62,937 nucleotides of DNA, from NCBI GenBank assembly GCA_964346395.1, contig CAYFUT010000009.1, positions 1-62,937 on the forward strand. The letters are read 5' to 3'. Origin of the DNA: CAYFUT01 sp964346395 (GTDB lineage Bacteria > Bacillota > Halanaerobiia > Halobacteroidales > Halobacteroidaceae). Both the position numbers and the translations under genes were made by a program. This document shows positions 1 through 9,165 of this stretch, one piece after another; positions within the stretch are counted from its first letter, which is position 1, and each line of letters begins with the position of its first letter. Under the pieces are notes generated by a model. The model ran no database searches. It had not been told where the DNA came from and saw nothing but the letters and a program-made list of their open reading frames with translations.

Positions 1-1
1 G

Positions 2-202
2 TTGGCTCAAATTGCGGGCGGCGGTACTATTGTTCCCATTACGGGGTTTGCAAATGCGATTGTATCCCCTGCTTTAGAATATCAGCAGGAAGGATATGTG
101 TTAGGAATAGGAGCTAATATTTATTCTATTGCGGGGCCAGTATTGACTTACGGGATAGTAACTTCTTTTTTAGTGGGAGTTATTCAATTGATGGTGAAGT
201 AA
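2..202 (+). CDS. spoVAC: SpoVAC, C-terminal part (cut by window start)
   Basis: This is the last 66 residues of SpoVAC, a spore inner-membrane protein of the SpoVA channel that moves dipicolinic acid into the forespore and out at germination. The frame is open to the window edge, so the true start lies upstream. The visible part has the family's conserved segment 'PITGFANAIVSPALE' followed by two hydrophobic membrane stretches. The next gene, spoVAD, starts 12 bases after the stop, and the order AC-AD-AEb-AEa-AF matches the Bacillus operon. Identification is firm; only the 5' end is missing. Confidence 0.93.
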   Translation: MAQIAGGGTIVPITGFANAIVSPALEYQQEGYVLGIGANIYSIAGPVLTYGIVTSFLVGVIQLMVK

Positions 203-214
203 GGGGGATAATTA

Positions 215-1318
215 GTGAAAAAACTCGGCAAGCAGACAACAGAGTTTTTGGATCCGCCGCAGGTTAATGCTGCCGCTTCAATTGTGGGTTCTAAAGAACA
301 GCAGGGGCCGCTGGGGGGGTATTTTGAAGAAGTAATTTCTGACCCTTATAACAATCAAGCTACCTGGGACCAAGCGCAGATAAAATTAAGCAAAAATGCA
401 GTGGAGAAAGTACTGCAAAAAGACAATAGAAGCAGAGAGGAAATAGATCTTTTATTGGGCGGAGACTTATTAAATCAGACAGTTGCGTCTAATTTTGCTG
501 CCCGTCAATTTCCGATTTCCTTTTTGGGGTTGTTTGGGGCTTGTTCAACGATTGTGCAGGGTTTAGCTGTAGGAAGTATGTTAGTAGAAGGGGGAGCAGC
601 TCAGAGGGTGATTCCTTTTACCTCTAGCCACTATCAAGCTACGGAAAGACAATTTAGGACACCCAATGAATATGGCGACAAGTACCCACCTTATAAACAG
701 AGGACAGTTACAGGAGCAGGAGCTTTTATTGTTAGTACGCAGCAGGGAGGAGCTCAAATTACAGAAGCAACTTTAGGGCAGGTGGTTGATTTAGGAGTCA
801 AAGATCCGAAAAATTTAGGGGCTGCTATGGCTCCGGCAGCAGCGGATACTATTGTACAGCACTTAACGGATACCGGCCGAGCTCCTGCGGATTATGACTT
901 GATTGCGACGGGTGATTTAGGAGAAATTGGGAAAGGCTTAACGCAGGATCTACTGGCGGAAGAGGGATGTAAAGTAGAAGAAAACTATGATGACTGTGGG
1001 GTAATGATTTATAATTCTGATCAGAAGGTAGGAGCTGGCGGCAGCGGATGTGCCTGTTCAGCAGTAGTCTTAGCTTCTTATTTACTGCCGCAGGTAATGT
1101 ACGGGCAGCTTGAGCGAGTGTTGATTGTAGGGACGGGAGCTCTGCTGAATTCTACTATTCCGCTGCAGGGAGAGTCGATTCCCTGTATTGCTCATGCCGT
1201 GGTGCTGGAGACTACGGGACAGATTACCACAGGAATTGGTCGGCAGAGTGTACGCGATAAGTTGGCGGCTAAGATTGAACCAATAAATGAAGATAATAGT
1301 GCTGGAGACGAGGGATAG
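215..1318 (+). CDS. spoVAD: SpoVAD, dipicolinic acid-binding spore protein
   Basis: SpoVAD (367 aa, GTG start) has a thiolase-like fold and, in Bacillus, binds dipicolinic acid on the outer face of the spore inner membrane as part of the SpoVA channel. A thiolase-type segment G-A-C-S-T lies near residue 110, followed by 'VTGAGA' near 170 and a Cys-rich stretch G-C-A-C-S near 285. It has no membrane segments, as in the family. It is about 30 residues longer than the Bacillus protein because of an acidic C-terminal tail. It lies between spoVAC and spoVAEb with gaps of 12 and 2 bases, so it is co-transcribed. Confidence 0.95.
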   Translation: MKKLGKQTTEFLDPPQVNAAASIVGSKEQQGPLGGYFEEVISDPYNNQATWDQAQIKLSKNAVEKVLQKDNRSREEIDLLLGGDLLNQTVASNFAARQFPISFLGLFGACSTIVQGLAVGSMLVEGGAAQRVIPFTSSHYQATERQFRTPNEYGDKYPPYKQRTVTGAGAFIVSTQQGGAQITEATLGQVVDLGVKDPKNLGAAMAPAAADTIVQHLTDTGRAPADYDLIATGDLGEIGKGLTQDLLAEEGCKVEENYDDCGVMIYNSDQKVGAGGSGCACSAVVLASYLLPQVMYGQLERVLIVGTGALLNSTIPLQGESIPCIAHAVVLETTGQITTGIGRQSVRDKLAAKIEPINEDNSAGDEG

Positions 1319-1320
1319 CA

Positions 1321-1674
1321 ATGGGTTCTTATGTGATGGCATTTTTGGTGGGCGGTTTGATTTGTGGAGCGGGGCAGTTATTTCTTGATTTTACTAAGTA
1401 TACTCCTGGACATTTGTTGGTAATTTTAGTGGTCAGTGGTTCGATACTAACTGGGATTGGAGTGTATCCTAAGTTAATTGAAATAGCGGGGGCGGGAGTA
1501 TCAGTTTTAGTAATGAATTTCGGTTACATTTTAACGAAAGGAGTTTTACTGGAAGTTAATCAAGACGGACTGATGGGACTATTGTCTGGAATTTTAGAAA
1601 AGGCCAGTGTAGGAGTTAGTGCCGCCATAATTATTGGCTTTTTAATGGCGGTGATCTTTAAACCTAAAGAATAA
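1321..1674 (+). CDS. spoVAEb: SpoVAE (SpoVAEb), membrane subunit
   Basis: Small integral membrane protein (117 aa) of the SpoVA dipicolinic acid channel. Four hydrophobic segments can be seen (about residues 3-22, 27-50, 55-75 and 95-113), as expected for SpoVAEb, which resembles SpoVAC. It starts 2 bases after the spoVAD stop with an upstream purine-rich 'gacgaggga', which indicates translational coupling. The soluble partner SpoVAEa follows after 20 bases. Confidence 0.92.
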   Translation: MGSYVMAFLVGGLICGAGQLFLDFTKYTPGHLLVILVVSGSILTGIGVYPKLIEIAGAGVSVLVMNFGYILTKGVLLEVNQDGLMGLLSGILEKASVGVSAAIIIGFLMAVIFKPKE

Positions 1675-1694
1675 ATTAGAGAGAAGGGGAATAA

Positions 1695-2261
1695 ATGGAG
1701 TCTAAAAAAGTAATACTAGTTACTGATGGAGATAAAACTGCCGGCCAAGCTGTGGCCAAGGCAGGAGAAGAGTTGGGATTAAAAGTTATCTTTAAATCGC
1801 AGGGTACGCCTACGCCTTATTCAGGAGACGAGCTGGTAGAGTTAATTACAGCGGTAGATGAGGAACCGGTGGTTGTGATGGTCGATGACAACGGCGAGCG
1901 GGAAGTTGGCCCGGGGGAAGAAGCTTTAAAAACTATTTTAGAAGCGGAAGAGACCGAAATTTTAGGTGTGCTTGCCGTGGCTTCTAATACTAAAGAAGCA
2001 GCAGGTACTGTTCCTGATATATCAATTACTAACGAGGGAGAAGTGGTAGATAATCCGCCTGTAAATAAAAAGGGGACTTTGGAACCAGCAACTCACTTTG
2101 TTTTAGAAGGAGATACGGTGGATGTATTAAATGGATTTCCTGACTTGCTGATAGTTGGGGTAGGCGATTTAGGGAAGATGGAGGGAAAAGATAATTTAGC
2201 AGCCGGAGCTCCGATTACTAGCAAGGGGCTTCAAGAAATATTAGCCAGAAGTGGGGAATAA
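1695..2261 (+). CDS. spoVAEa: SpoVAEa, soluble SpoVA operon protein
   Basis: Soluble 188-aa protein of the SpoVAEa family. The N-terminus 'KKVILVTDGDKTAGQAVAKA' and the mid segment 'ILGVLAVASNT' are typical. No signal peptide or membrane segment is present. A good ribosome site (agaaggggaa) lies 6 bases before the ATG. Its exact role in dipicolinate movement is unknown in any species, but it is always encoded with spoVA genes; here it lies between spoVAEb and the GerA-like gene. Confidence 0.88.
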   Translation: MESKKVILVTDGDKTAGQAVAKAGEELGLKVIFKSQGTPTPYSGDELVELITAVDEEPVVVMVDDNGEREVGPGEEALKTILEAEETEILGVLAVASNTKEAAGTVPDISITNEGEVVDNPPVNKKGTLEPATHFVLEGDTVDVLNGFPDLLIVGVGDLGKMEGKDNLAAGAPITSKGLQEILARSGE

Positions 2262-2263
2262 AA

Positions 2264-3733
2264 ATGAAAGTTAAAAAGAAATTAGGCGATAATTTAAAAG
2301 AAATTAAAGACCGCATTGACGGGCCGAAAACTTTTGATCTTGTTAATCGAGATTTTGAAATCGGCGGTAAAGATGCCAGTTTAGTCTTTCTTGACGGAAT
2401 GGCGAAGGGCGATCTGTTAAATCGAATTATGGAACACTTAATGGAAACAAAACGGAAAGAAATAAATATAGATACTATCCAAAAAATCTTAAATAATAAG
2501 CTGGCTGTAATTGAAGTTTCTACTGTGGACAATATAGATGATTTGATGAATGAAGTGTTAGCTGGCCCGCAGGCTTTATTAATAGATGGCGAAGAAAAAG
2601 CAATTATAATTGACGGACGAACTTGGTTATCGCGGACTCCTGAAGAACCGGAGTTAGAAAAGTCAACTCGCGGTTCAGAAGATGGATTTGTAGAAACAAT
2701 GCTGTTTAATGTGCAGATGATCCGGCGGAGAATAAGAGATCCGCAATTAAGGTCAGAAGTTGTGCAGGTGGGAGAAAGGGCTAAAAGTGATGTGGCAGTA
2801 GTTTATATTAAAGATATTGCTAATCCAGGATTAGTAGAAGAAGTAAAGCAGAGAATGCAGGAAATTAAAACTGATGCTATTCCGCTGGCAGATAGAACAA
2901 TAGAAGATTTTTTAACCCGCGACACACTCAATCCTTTCCCCAAGGTAAGGTATACTAATCGTCCGGATATAGTAACGGCTCATATTTTAGAAGGTAAAAT
3001 CTGCGTAATTGTGGATAATTCACCGACAGTATTATTGCTGCCGGCTACTTTATTTGATCATACCCAGAGTTTAGAAGATTATCGCCAGTCGTCGGTGCCC
3101 GGAACTTATTTTAATTTACTTAGATTAGCTTCTATTATTATTTCCTTGGTTTTGCCGCCCTTGTGGCTGCTTGCAGCTTATCAACCAGAATGGCTGCCGG
3201 AAGCAATAGATTTTATTGGGGTAGAAGAACTGGGTAAAGTTCCGCTTGGTCTGCAGTTTGTGTTAGCAAATTTTGGTATTGACTTAGTGACTATTGCTTC
3301 TATTCAGATACCTAGTTCTTTAGCTACTTCTTTAGGTTTGATCGGTGCTTTAATGCTCGGTGAATTTTCTGTAGAAGTAGGGCTGTTTAATTCAGAAACT
3401 ATTCTTTATATGGCTATTGCCGGGATTAGTAACTTTACCATCCCTGGTTTTGAAATGGCGGTGACAGTTAAACTGCTTAGGTTAGGGTTAATTTTAGCCG
3501 TAATTTATTTTCGCTCAGCGGGATTAATTATTGGTTTGTTTTTAATCTTAGGTTTACTTGTATTTAGTAAATCTTTTGGGGTTCCTTATTTGTGGCCGTT
3601 AATTCCGTTTGACTGGAGTGCATTAAAGACTTATTTATTCCGTCAATCAATTTTGAAATTAAATGAACGGCGGCCGAGTTTTCATGAAGGTAAAGATGAT
3701 ACCAGAATAAAGAATAAAGGAGGAAATGAGTAA
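2264..3733 (+). CDS. spoVAF: SpoVAF, GerA-family spore germination protein
   Basis: GerA-type A subunit (489 aa) encoded at the end of the spoVA operon, the position of spoVAF in Bacillus. Residues 1-270 form the soluble N-terminal half, with the family segment 'RRRIRDPQLRSE' near residue 153 and 'YTNRPD' near 230. About five or six membrane segments follow from residue 285 to 440, including the conserved 'SLGLIGALMLGEFSVEVGLF'. SpoVAF-type proteins help nutrient germinant receptors trigger channel opening. The stop codon overlaps the start of the next gene by one base, which links the activase-like cluster to the same transcript. Confidence 0.9.
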   Translation: MKVKKKLGDNLKEIKDRIDGPKTFDLVNRDFEIGGKDASLVFLDGMAKGDLLNRIMEHLMETKRKEINIDTIQKILNNKLAVIEVSTVDNIDDLMNEVLAGPQALLIDGEEKAIIIDGRTWLSRTPEEPELEKSTRGSEDGFVETMLFNVQMIRRRIRDPQLRSEVVQVGERAKSDVAVVYIKDIANPGLVEEVKQRMQEIKTDAIPLADRTIEDFLTRDTLNPFPKVRYTNRPDIVTAHILEGKICVIVDNSPTVLLLPATLFDHTQSLEDYRQSSVPGTYFNLLRLASIIISLVLPPLWLLAAYQPEWLPEAIDFIGVEELGKVPLGLQFVLANFGIDLVTIASIQIPSSLATSLGLIGALMLGEFSVEVGLFNSETILYMAIAGISNFTIPGFEMAVTVKLLRLGLILAVIYFRSAGLIIGLFLILGLLVFSKSFGVPYLWPLIPFDWSALKTYLFRQSILKLNERRPSFHEGKDDTRIKNKGGNE

Positions 3734-4650
3734 TGGGAGCTAAGGTAGGTTTGCCGCAGGCTTTACTGTACTATAGATATCATTCAGCCTGGCAAACTTT
3801 TTTTACTGCTTTAGATTGTGAAGTAGTGGAAGCTAGCGGGCCAACTGATCAAGTCGTAAACGATGCTGTTAAACTTGCTAATGATGAAGCTTGTTTTCCG
3901 GTTAAATTGTTTTTAGGACACGTAGAGAATCTAAAAGATAAAGTGGATTATCTATTTGTTCCCCGGATGGTAAGTGTTAATTCTGATGAGTATTTGTGTC
4001 CTAAGTTTATGGGCTTGCCGGACGTAGTGAGGTATAATATTTCTGATTTGCCGCCGTTAATTGATGTGACTGTTAATTTAAGAGATAATAAATTGAATTT
4101 AATTAAGACAGCAGTAGAAATAGGAAAAAAGTTGGATAAAGGATATTGGCAGGTAATGAAAGCAGCCTGGAAGGCCTGGCAAGCCCATAAAGCACATTAC
4201 AAAAAAATGCGCGAAAAAACGACTGAAACCGATTATAAAGTTGGTTTATTGGGCCATGAGTATATCATCCATGATGACCAACTGAGCATGGATTTGATTG
4301 ATAATCTGCAGGACCGGGGATTAGGAGTTATTACGGCTAATATGTTGACCGATAATCAGATACAAGCAGGCCTTGCGGAAGAAACTAAAGATATGTTTTG
4401 GACCTTTAATAAGCAGATGTTGGGGGCAGCCTATCATTTTTTCCATCGGACTGATATTGACGGAATTATTCAGTTAACTGCTTTCGGCTGTGGTCCGGAT
4501 TCGTTAGTAGGGGAAATGATAGAAAGAGAAGCCAAACATCAAGAGCAGCAGCCATTTATGTTATTAAATTTAGATGAACATACAGGAGAGGCAGGGTTAA
4601 TAACTAGAGTAGAAGCCTTTGCTGATATGATTCAGTGGGAAGGAGTGTAA
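3733..4650 (+). CDS. Acyl-CoA dehydratase activase-related protein (DUF2229 type)
   Basis: A 305-aa protein of the COG3580/COG3581-like group related to 2-hydroxyacyl-CoA dehydratase subunits and double-cubane-cluster proteins. Likely Fe-S ligands are Cys54 in 'EACFPVK', Cys89 in 'DEYLCPKF' and Cys253 in 'FGCGPDS'; Cys29 also fits. The C-terminus carries 'DEHTGEAGLITRVEAF', which is repeated almost exactly in the next protein, so the two are paralogs. It is followed by its partner and then by an ATP-dependent activase, so an ATP-driven low-potential redox system is likely. The substrate is unknown. The start overlaps the spoVAF stop by one base. Confidence 0.8.
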   Translation: MGAKVGLPQALLYYRYHSAWQTFFTALDCEVVEASGPTDQVVNDAVKLANDEACFPVKLFLGHVENLKDKVDYLFVPRMVSVNSDEYLCPKFMGLPDVVRYNISDLPPLIDVTVNLRDNKLNLIKTAVEIGKKLDKGYWQVMKAAWKAWQAHKAHYKKMREKTTETDYKVGLLGHEYIIHDDQLSMDLIDNLQDRGLGVITANMLTDNQIQAGLAEETKDMFWTFNKQMLGAAYHFFHRTDIDGIIQLTAFGCGPDSLVGEMIEREAKHQEQQPFMLLNLDEHTGEAGLITRVEAFADMIQWEGV

Positions 4651-4656
4651 AGCAGG

Positions 4657-5754
4657 ATGAAAGTAACGTTTCCTCAGATGGGAACGATGGGAATTGCAGC
4701 TAAAACACTATTGTCAGAACTAGGGCTGGAAGTGGTACCTCCTCCGCCGACTACTCAGCGGACGCTTGATTTAGGGGTTAAACATGCTCCTGAGTATGCT
4801 TGTTTACCTCTTAAGTATAATTTGGGGAACTATATTGAAGCATTAGAAAAGGGAGCAGATACAATTATTATGGGTGGGGGCGAAGGTCCCTGCCGATTTG
4901 GTTATTACGGAGAAGTACAGAAGAAAATTTTGAATGATTTAGGCTATGACTTTGAAATGATAATTATTGAACCACCCCGGGGGAATTGGCAGCAATTTTA
5001 TCGCAGTTTGAAGTTGTTATTAGGGAATATTTCCTGGCCTAACCTTGTTCGAGCTTGGAAGCAAGGTTGGGCAAAAGCTCAAGCTGTAGATAAATTAAGT
5101 AGGTTAGCTAACAGTATTCGCCCTTATTTAGTAGATCCGGAGCAAGCGACGCAAGTTCAGGAAGCAGGTTTGGAGCTAATAGATAATGCTGATTCTATAG
5201 AGAAAACAGAGAAAGTAGTTAAAGAGACAGAACAGAAATTTACTCAATTAGAACGCAAACCAAATTTTACTCCTCTACGGGTAGGGATAGTAGGTGAAAT
5301 TTACATAGTTTTAGAACCGGTTACTAATTTTCAAGTGGAAAAAAAGCTGGGAGAGCAGGGAATACTGGTTAATAGATCTATTTATTTGACGGATTGGATT
5401 AAAGAAAACTTATATTTTGGTCCGTTTCGAGATAAAGAGAAAGAAGAAAAAATTGAACGAGCTGCCGAACCATATTTGAATCATCCTGTGGGGGGGCATG
5501 GAATAGAATCGGTGGGAGAGACAGTTTTGTATGCTGAAGATGGTTATGATGGAGTGGTTCATCTAGCTCCTTTTACCTGTATGCCGGAGATTGTAGCGGA
5601 TAGTATTCTACCTACAGTTAGTGATGAATTAGATATTCCTGTTTTATCGTTAAGTATTGATGAACATACGGGCGAAGCAGGAGTGATAACTAGATTAGAA
5701 GCTTTTGTTGATTTGTTAAGTAGAAGAAGAAACAAAGAGGTGGTTAATCAATGA
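4657..5754 (+). CDS. Acyl-CoA dehydratase activase-related protein, paralog
   Basis: A 365-aa paralog of the preceding protein. Conserved cysteines are Cys49 in 'EYACLPLK', Cys79 in 'GGGEGPCRFGYYGE' and Cys308 in 'APFTCMPE'; the G-P-C-R-F-G motif is characteristic of the 2-hydroxyglutaryl-CoA dehydratase-related family. The C-terminal 'DEHTGEAGVITRLEAF' matches the neighbour. It probably shares an Fe-S cluster with that protein and is reduced by the activase encoded next, whose ATG overlaps this stop by 4 bases. The biochemical function of this three-gene set is not established. Confidence 0.8.
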   Translation: MKVTFPQMGTMGIAAKTLLSELGLEVVPPPPTTQRTLDLGVKHAPEYACLPLKYNLGNYIEALEKGADTIIMGGGEGPCRFGYYGEVQKKILNDLGYDFEMIIIEPPRGNWQQFYRSLKLLLGNISWPNLVRAWKQGWAKAQAVDKLSRLANSIRPYLVDPEQATQVQEAGLELIDNADSIEKTEKVVKETEQKFTQLERKPNFTPLRVGIVGEIYIVLEPVTNFQVEKKLGEQGILVNRSIYLTDWIKENLYFGPFRDKEKEEKIERAAEPYLNHPVGGHGIESVGETVLYAEDGYDGVVHLAPFTCMPEIVADSILPTVSDELDIPVLSLSIDEHTGEAGVITRLEAFVDLLSRRRNKEVVNQ

Positions 5755-6698
5755 CAGGTTATTTGGGAATTGATGTCGGGTCAGTGAGTACTAATTTAGC
5801 GGTGATAGATGAAAATTCAAAAGTAAAAGAAAAAATCTACTTAAGAACTAATGGGCAGCCGATTGATGCGGTTCAGAAGGGATTGAATAAGTTAAAGGAA
5901 GCACGAGATTTAGAAATTAAAGGGGTAGGAACTACGGGAAGTGCCCGCAAATTGGCAGGGGTAATTGTCGGAGCTGATATAGTAAAGAATGAAATTACTG
6001 CTCATGCAGTGGCAGCTTCTAATGTAGTTTCCGATGTACAGACAATCCTGGAAATTGGAGGTCAGGATTCAAAGTTAACTATTTTACGGGATGGAGTGGT
6101 AGTTGATTTTGCGATGAATACTGTTTGTGCTGCTGGAACTGGTTCCTTTCTTGACCAGCAGGCAAGTCGGTTAAATATTCCTATTGAGGAATTCGGGGAG
6201 TTGGCCCTGGAAGCAGAGAATCCTGTTCGAATAGCTGGCCGCTGTTCTGTATTTGCCGAATCCGATATGATTCATAAACAGCAGTTAGGACATAATTTAG
6301 AGGATATAATAGCCGGCCTCTGTCAAGCAATGGTCAGAAACTACTTAAATAATGTAGGTCAGGGAAAAGAAATTTTACCTTCTGTTGTATTTCAGGGAGG
6401 GGTAGCAGCTAACAAGGGAATTAAGTGGGCGTTTGAAGAGGAGTTAGGAATGGAAGTTAATGTACCGAAATATCATGATGTGATGGGGGCAATTGGAGCC
6501 GGTATTTTAGCCAAAGAAGCCGTCGATAATAAACAACAGACAGCTTTTAAAGGATTTGATACTTCTGACTTTGAGTATCAGGCTTCCAGTTTTGAGTGTC
6601 AAGATTGTCCTAATCACTGTGAAATTATTAATATTTATCAGGATGGGGAGCTTATTGCGCGCTGGGGTTCCAAATGTCCTAAATGGGAAGCAGTGTAA
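5751..6698 (+). CDS. ATP-dependent acyl-CoA dehydratase-type activase (BadF/BcrA/HgdC family)
   Basis: A 315-aa ASKHA-fold ATPase of the HgdC/BcrA/BadF family, which couples ATP hydrolysis to electron transfer into an Fe-S partner. Phosphate motifs 'GIDVGSVSTN' (residues 6-15) and 'IGGQDSK' (102-108) are visible. Cys126 in 'NTVCAAGTG' and Cys165 in 'GRCSVFAESD' are the pair that holds the [4Fe-4S] cluster between two activase subunits in the known family. There is also a C-terminal extension with Cys283, Cys286, Cys290 and Cys309 that could bind metal. Its partners are the two preceding proteins. Confidence 0.88.
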   Translation: MTGYLGIDVGSVSTNLAVIDENSKVKEKIYLRTNGQPIDAVQKGLNKLKEARDLEIKGVGTTGSARKLAGVIVGADIVKNEITAHAVAASNVVSDVQTILEIGGQDSKLTILRDGVVVDFAMNTVCAAGTGSFLDQQASRLNIPIEEFGELALEAENPVRIAGRCSVFAESDMIHKQQLGHNLEDIIAGLCQAMVRNYLNNVGQGKEILPSVVFQGGVAANKGIKWAFEEELGMEVNVPKYHDVMGAIGAGILAKEAVDNKQQTAFKGFDTSDFEYQASSFECQDCPNHCEIINIYQDGELIARWGSKCPKWEAV

Positions 6699-6734
6699 AA
6701 ATATGGATTCGATCAATTTAATTTGGCTCCCCCC

Positions 6735-6764
6735 TTGACATTTCCTGGCGAGTATGTATATAAT
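6735..6764 (+). promoter_or_regulatory. Strong sigma-A-type promoter of the RND/TetR operon
   Basis: TTGACA at 6735-6740 and TATAAT at 6759-6764 are separated by 18 bases. Both hexamers match consensus. The promoter lies between the activase stop and the RND exporter start, and the palindrome immediately downstream covers the expected transcription start, so repressor binding would block it. Confidence 0.8.
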
Positions 6765-6773
6765 ATAAACGAA

Positions 6774-6795
6774 TAGAACTGACCGGTCAGTTCTA
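6774..6795 (+). promoter_or_regulatory. 22-bp perfect palindrome, predicted TetR operator
   Basis: The two 11-base halves (TAGAACTGACC and its exact reverse complement) form a perfect palindrome with a GACCGGTC core, typical of TetR-family operators. It begins 9 bases after the -10 box and ends 5 bases before the AGGAGG ribosome site at 6801-6806. The obvious ligand is the TetR protein encoded at the end of the same operon (11708-12289), which would give autoregulation. Confidence 0.75.
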
Positions 6796-6813
6796 ATATA
6801 AGGAGGGAATCCA

Positions 6814-9147
6814 ATGAAATTTATAGATAAATTTGTGCAGAAAGCACCGCGCTTAATTATAGCAGTTATTATCCTAGTTACACTATTTTTCGGTTATCAT
6901 GCAGCGCAGATAGAAATCAATACGGATATAAAAGATATGTTTCCCGAAGGACATCCAGCGTTAGAAACTTTCGACCACGTTAGTGATAAATATGGTGGTT
7001 CGGAATATGTAATTGTTTTATTTGAAGACCAAAATGTTATTGATGCTCAAACTTTAAATAGTATTGCTAGTTTGACGGAAAGTTTAGATGAGTTAGATGA
7101 GGTAAATAAAGTTAGAAGTATTACCAATATTGAAGAAATCAAAGGTAAAGGTATGACAGTTGAGGTAAAGGAATATTTGCAGGAGCTTCCGCAGTCGGAA
7201 GAAGAAGTAAATAAATTACAGGCAGATTTGAAGACTAGAGACCGTTATTTAGGCGGCCTCGTATCAGAAGATTTCCAGGTAGCGCCCGTGATTGCTCAGT
7301 TAAATTCGGACGTAGATCAGGCAGAGATAGTAAAGAAGGTAGACCAAATAGTAGAGGAAGCTAATTTTGAAGAAGAAACCTATTTAGCGGGTAGTCCGGT
7401 TTTGAGTAAACGAATGACTGATAAAATGAAGTCTGATATCTTACGTTTGTTTCCTTTAGTTTCGATAATTGTTCTTCTGATTCTTTTTGCCAGTTTTCGG
7501 AGCCTGCGCGGCGTTCTGCTGCCGATCATGATTGTTTTGTTTAGTGTAGTGTGGACTATAGGACTGATTTCACTGACAGGAAATACATTGTCGATGGTCA
7601 GTACTGCTTTACCTGTCTTACTAGTCAGTGTGGGAAGTGCTTATGCAATTCACTTTTTGGCCCGCTACTACGAGGATTTAAGTGAAGGTGCAACTGAGGT
7701 AAAAGCTATTTCCTTAAGCATTCTCAAAGTAGGAGCGGCAATTGCAATGGCCGGCATTACTACTATGATTGGATTTTCTTCGCTTGCGTTATCAGATTTA
7801 AGCATCATCCAGGAATTTGGTTTGTTTACTGCTTTTGGTGTCTTTTCAGCTTTATTAATTTCAATTACTTTTTTGCCGGCTGTTTTGTTACTGATGGAAA
7901 AGCCGAGTCATTATAAAGCGGCCGAGGAAAGACCGGTATTAGATAAGTTCTTTACCAAAGTCAATAAGGTTGTTCAGCACCGTTATACCTGGGTATTAGG
8001 AATTGTAATCATCCTTACTATTCTTAGTTTGATAATTGTTCCTAAGTTGGAGCCGGAAACTAATTATATAGCCTTTTTTGAAGAGGGAAGTAGAACCCGA
8101 CAAGCAGATAATTTAATTAACAATAAAATTGGCGGCGGGACTACTTTTGAGATAATTGTGAATACAGGACAGAAAAATGGAATGGAAAATCCGCAGTTTT
8201 TACAGAAGGTTAAGGAACTGCAGAAGCAGTTAGAAGAACATGAACTGCTTAATAATGCTATGTCAGTGGTTGATTTGCTGGAAGAAGAGAATAAAGCTCT
8301 GCACGGAGGACAGGAAAAATTTGAGAAGCTGCCCGAACAGGGGATTGCTCAGTACTTAATGTTGTTGTCTTCTGGAAGTAACATTTTAGAAGATTTTACT
8401 GACTTTAATCACCAAGAAGTAAGAATTAGGGTTATGGTAGCAGAAGCAGATAACAGCCAGCGAGTGGCTAAGCTGGTTGATTATACTGAAAACTTGATTA
8501 AGGATAAATTTCCTGAATATGAAATTGTCAGTCGGGAAACGATGCCGGAAGAAATAGACCAATCAGCCAAAACTGTTACCTTTACTGGAGTGCCGGTATT
8601 GACTGATGTATTGACTGGTTTGGTGATTTCCAGCCAGGTAAAAAGTTTAGTTTCAGCAGTTTTGTTTGCTTTTCTGGTAACTAGTCTTCTATTGAAATCT
8701 CCACTTAAGGGATTGGCTTGTAGTCTGCCGGTAGCTTTTACAGTAGTCTTAAACTTCGGAATTATGGGTTGGACAGCAATTACTTTAAACGTGGCTACTA
8801 TTATGATTGCTAGTGTAGCAGTAGGTATTGGAGTTGACTACAGCATTCACTTTTACACTCGTTATTTAGAAGAGTTAGAGGCAGATGCAGGAATGAAAGA
8901 AGCACTGAAGACGGCTATCTTTACCATTGGTCGGGCCAACTTCTTTAATGCGACGGCAGTTGTAGCCGGCTTTCTAGTACTGCTGTTGTCTTCGATTCCT
9001 CCGCTGCGGAAGTTTGGGTTGCTAACTGCAATTACCATGGTAGTTTCCTTCTTCGGCGCTATGGCCTTTTTACCGTCGATGATTTTATTCCGAGACCGAG
9101 TATTATTACCGCTGTTTGGTAAAGAAGAAGAATCGGTAACAAAATAA
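6814..9147 (+). CDS. RND-superfamily exporter (MMPL/HAE3-like)
   Basis: A 777-aa inner-membrane RND protein with the internally duplicated layout: membrane helix at 13-30, soluble loop at about 35-205, five helices to about 365, a helix near 395-412, a second soluble domain to about 600 and five helices to the end. Conserved parts include 'VGSAYAIHFLARYYED' near residue 272 and 'VGIGVDYSIHFYTRYLEE' near 673, the equivalent spot in each half. This group lacks an adaptor and an OprM-like channel and usually exports lipids or hydrophobic compounds. The LolA-like carrier follows after 18 bases. Confidence 0.88.
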   Translation: MKFIDKFVQKAPRLIIAVIILVTLFFGYHAAQIEINTDIKDMFPEGHPALETFDHVSDKYGGSEYVIVLFEDQNVIDAQTLNSIASLTESLDELDEVNKVRSITNIEEIKGKGMTVEVKEYLQELPQSEEEVNKLQADLKTRDRYLGGLVSEDFQVAPVIAQLNSDVDQAEIVKKVDQIVEEANFEEETYLAGSPVLSKRMTDKMKSDILRLFPLVSIIVLLILFASFRSLRGVLLPIMIVLFSVVWTIGLISLTGNTLSMVSTALPVLLVSVGSAYAIHFLARYYEDLSEGATEVKAISLSILKVGAAIAMAGITTMIGFSSLALSDLSIIQEFGLFTAFGVFSALLISITFLPAVLLLMEKPSHYKAAEERPVLDKFFTKVNKVVQHRYTWVLGIVIILTILSLIIVPKLEPETNYIAFFEEGSRTRQADNLINNKIGGGTTFEIIVNTGQKNGMENPQFLQKVKELQKQLEEHELLNNAMSVVDLLEEENKALHGGQEKFEKLPEQGIAQYLMLLSSGSNILEDFTDFNHQEVRIRVMVAEADNSQRVAKLVDYTENLIKDKFPEYEIVSRETMPEEIDQSAKTVTFTGVPVLTDVLTGLVISSQVKSLVSAVLFAFLVTSLLLKSPLKGLACSLPVAFTVVLNFGIMGWTAITLNVATIMIASVAVGIGVDYSIHFYTRYLEELEADAGMKEALKTAIFTIGRANFFNATAVVAGFLVLLLSSIPPLRKFGLLTAITMVVSFFGAMAFLPSMILFRDRVLLPLFGKEEESVTK

Positions 9148-9165
9148 TTTTCAGGAGGGGTTAAG

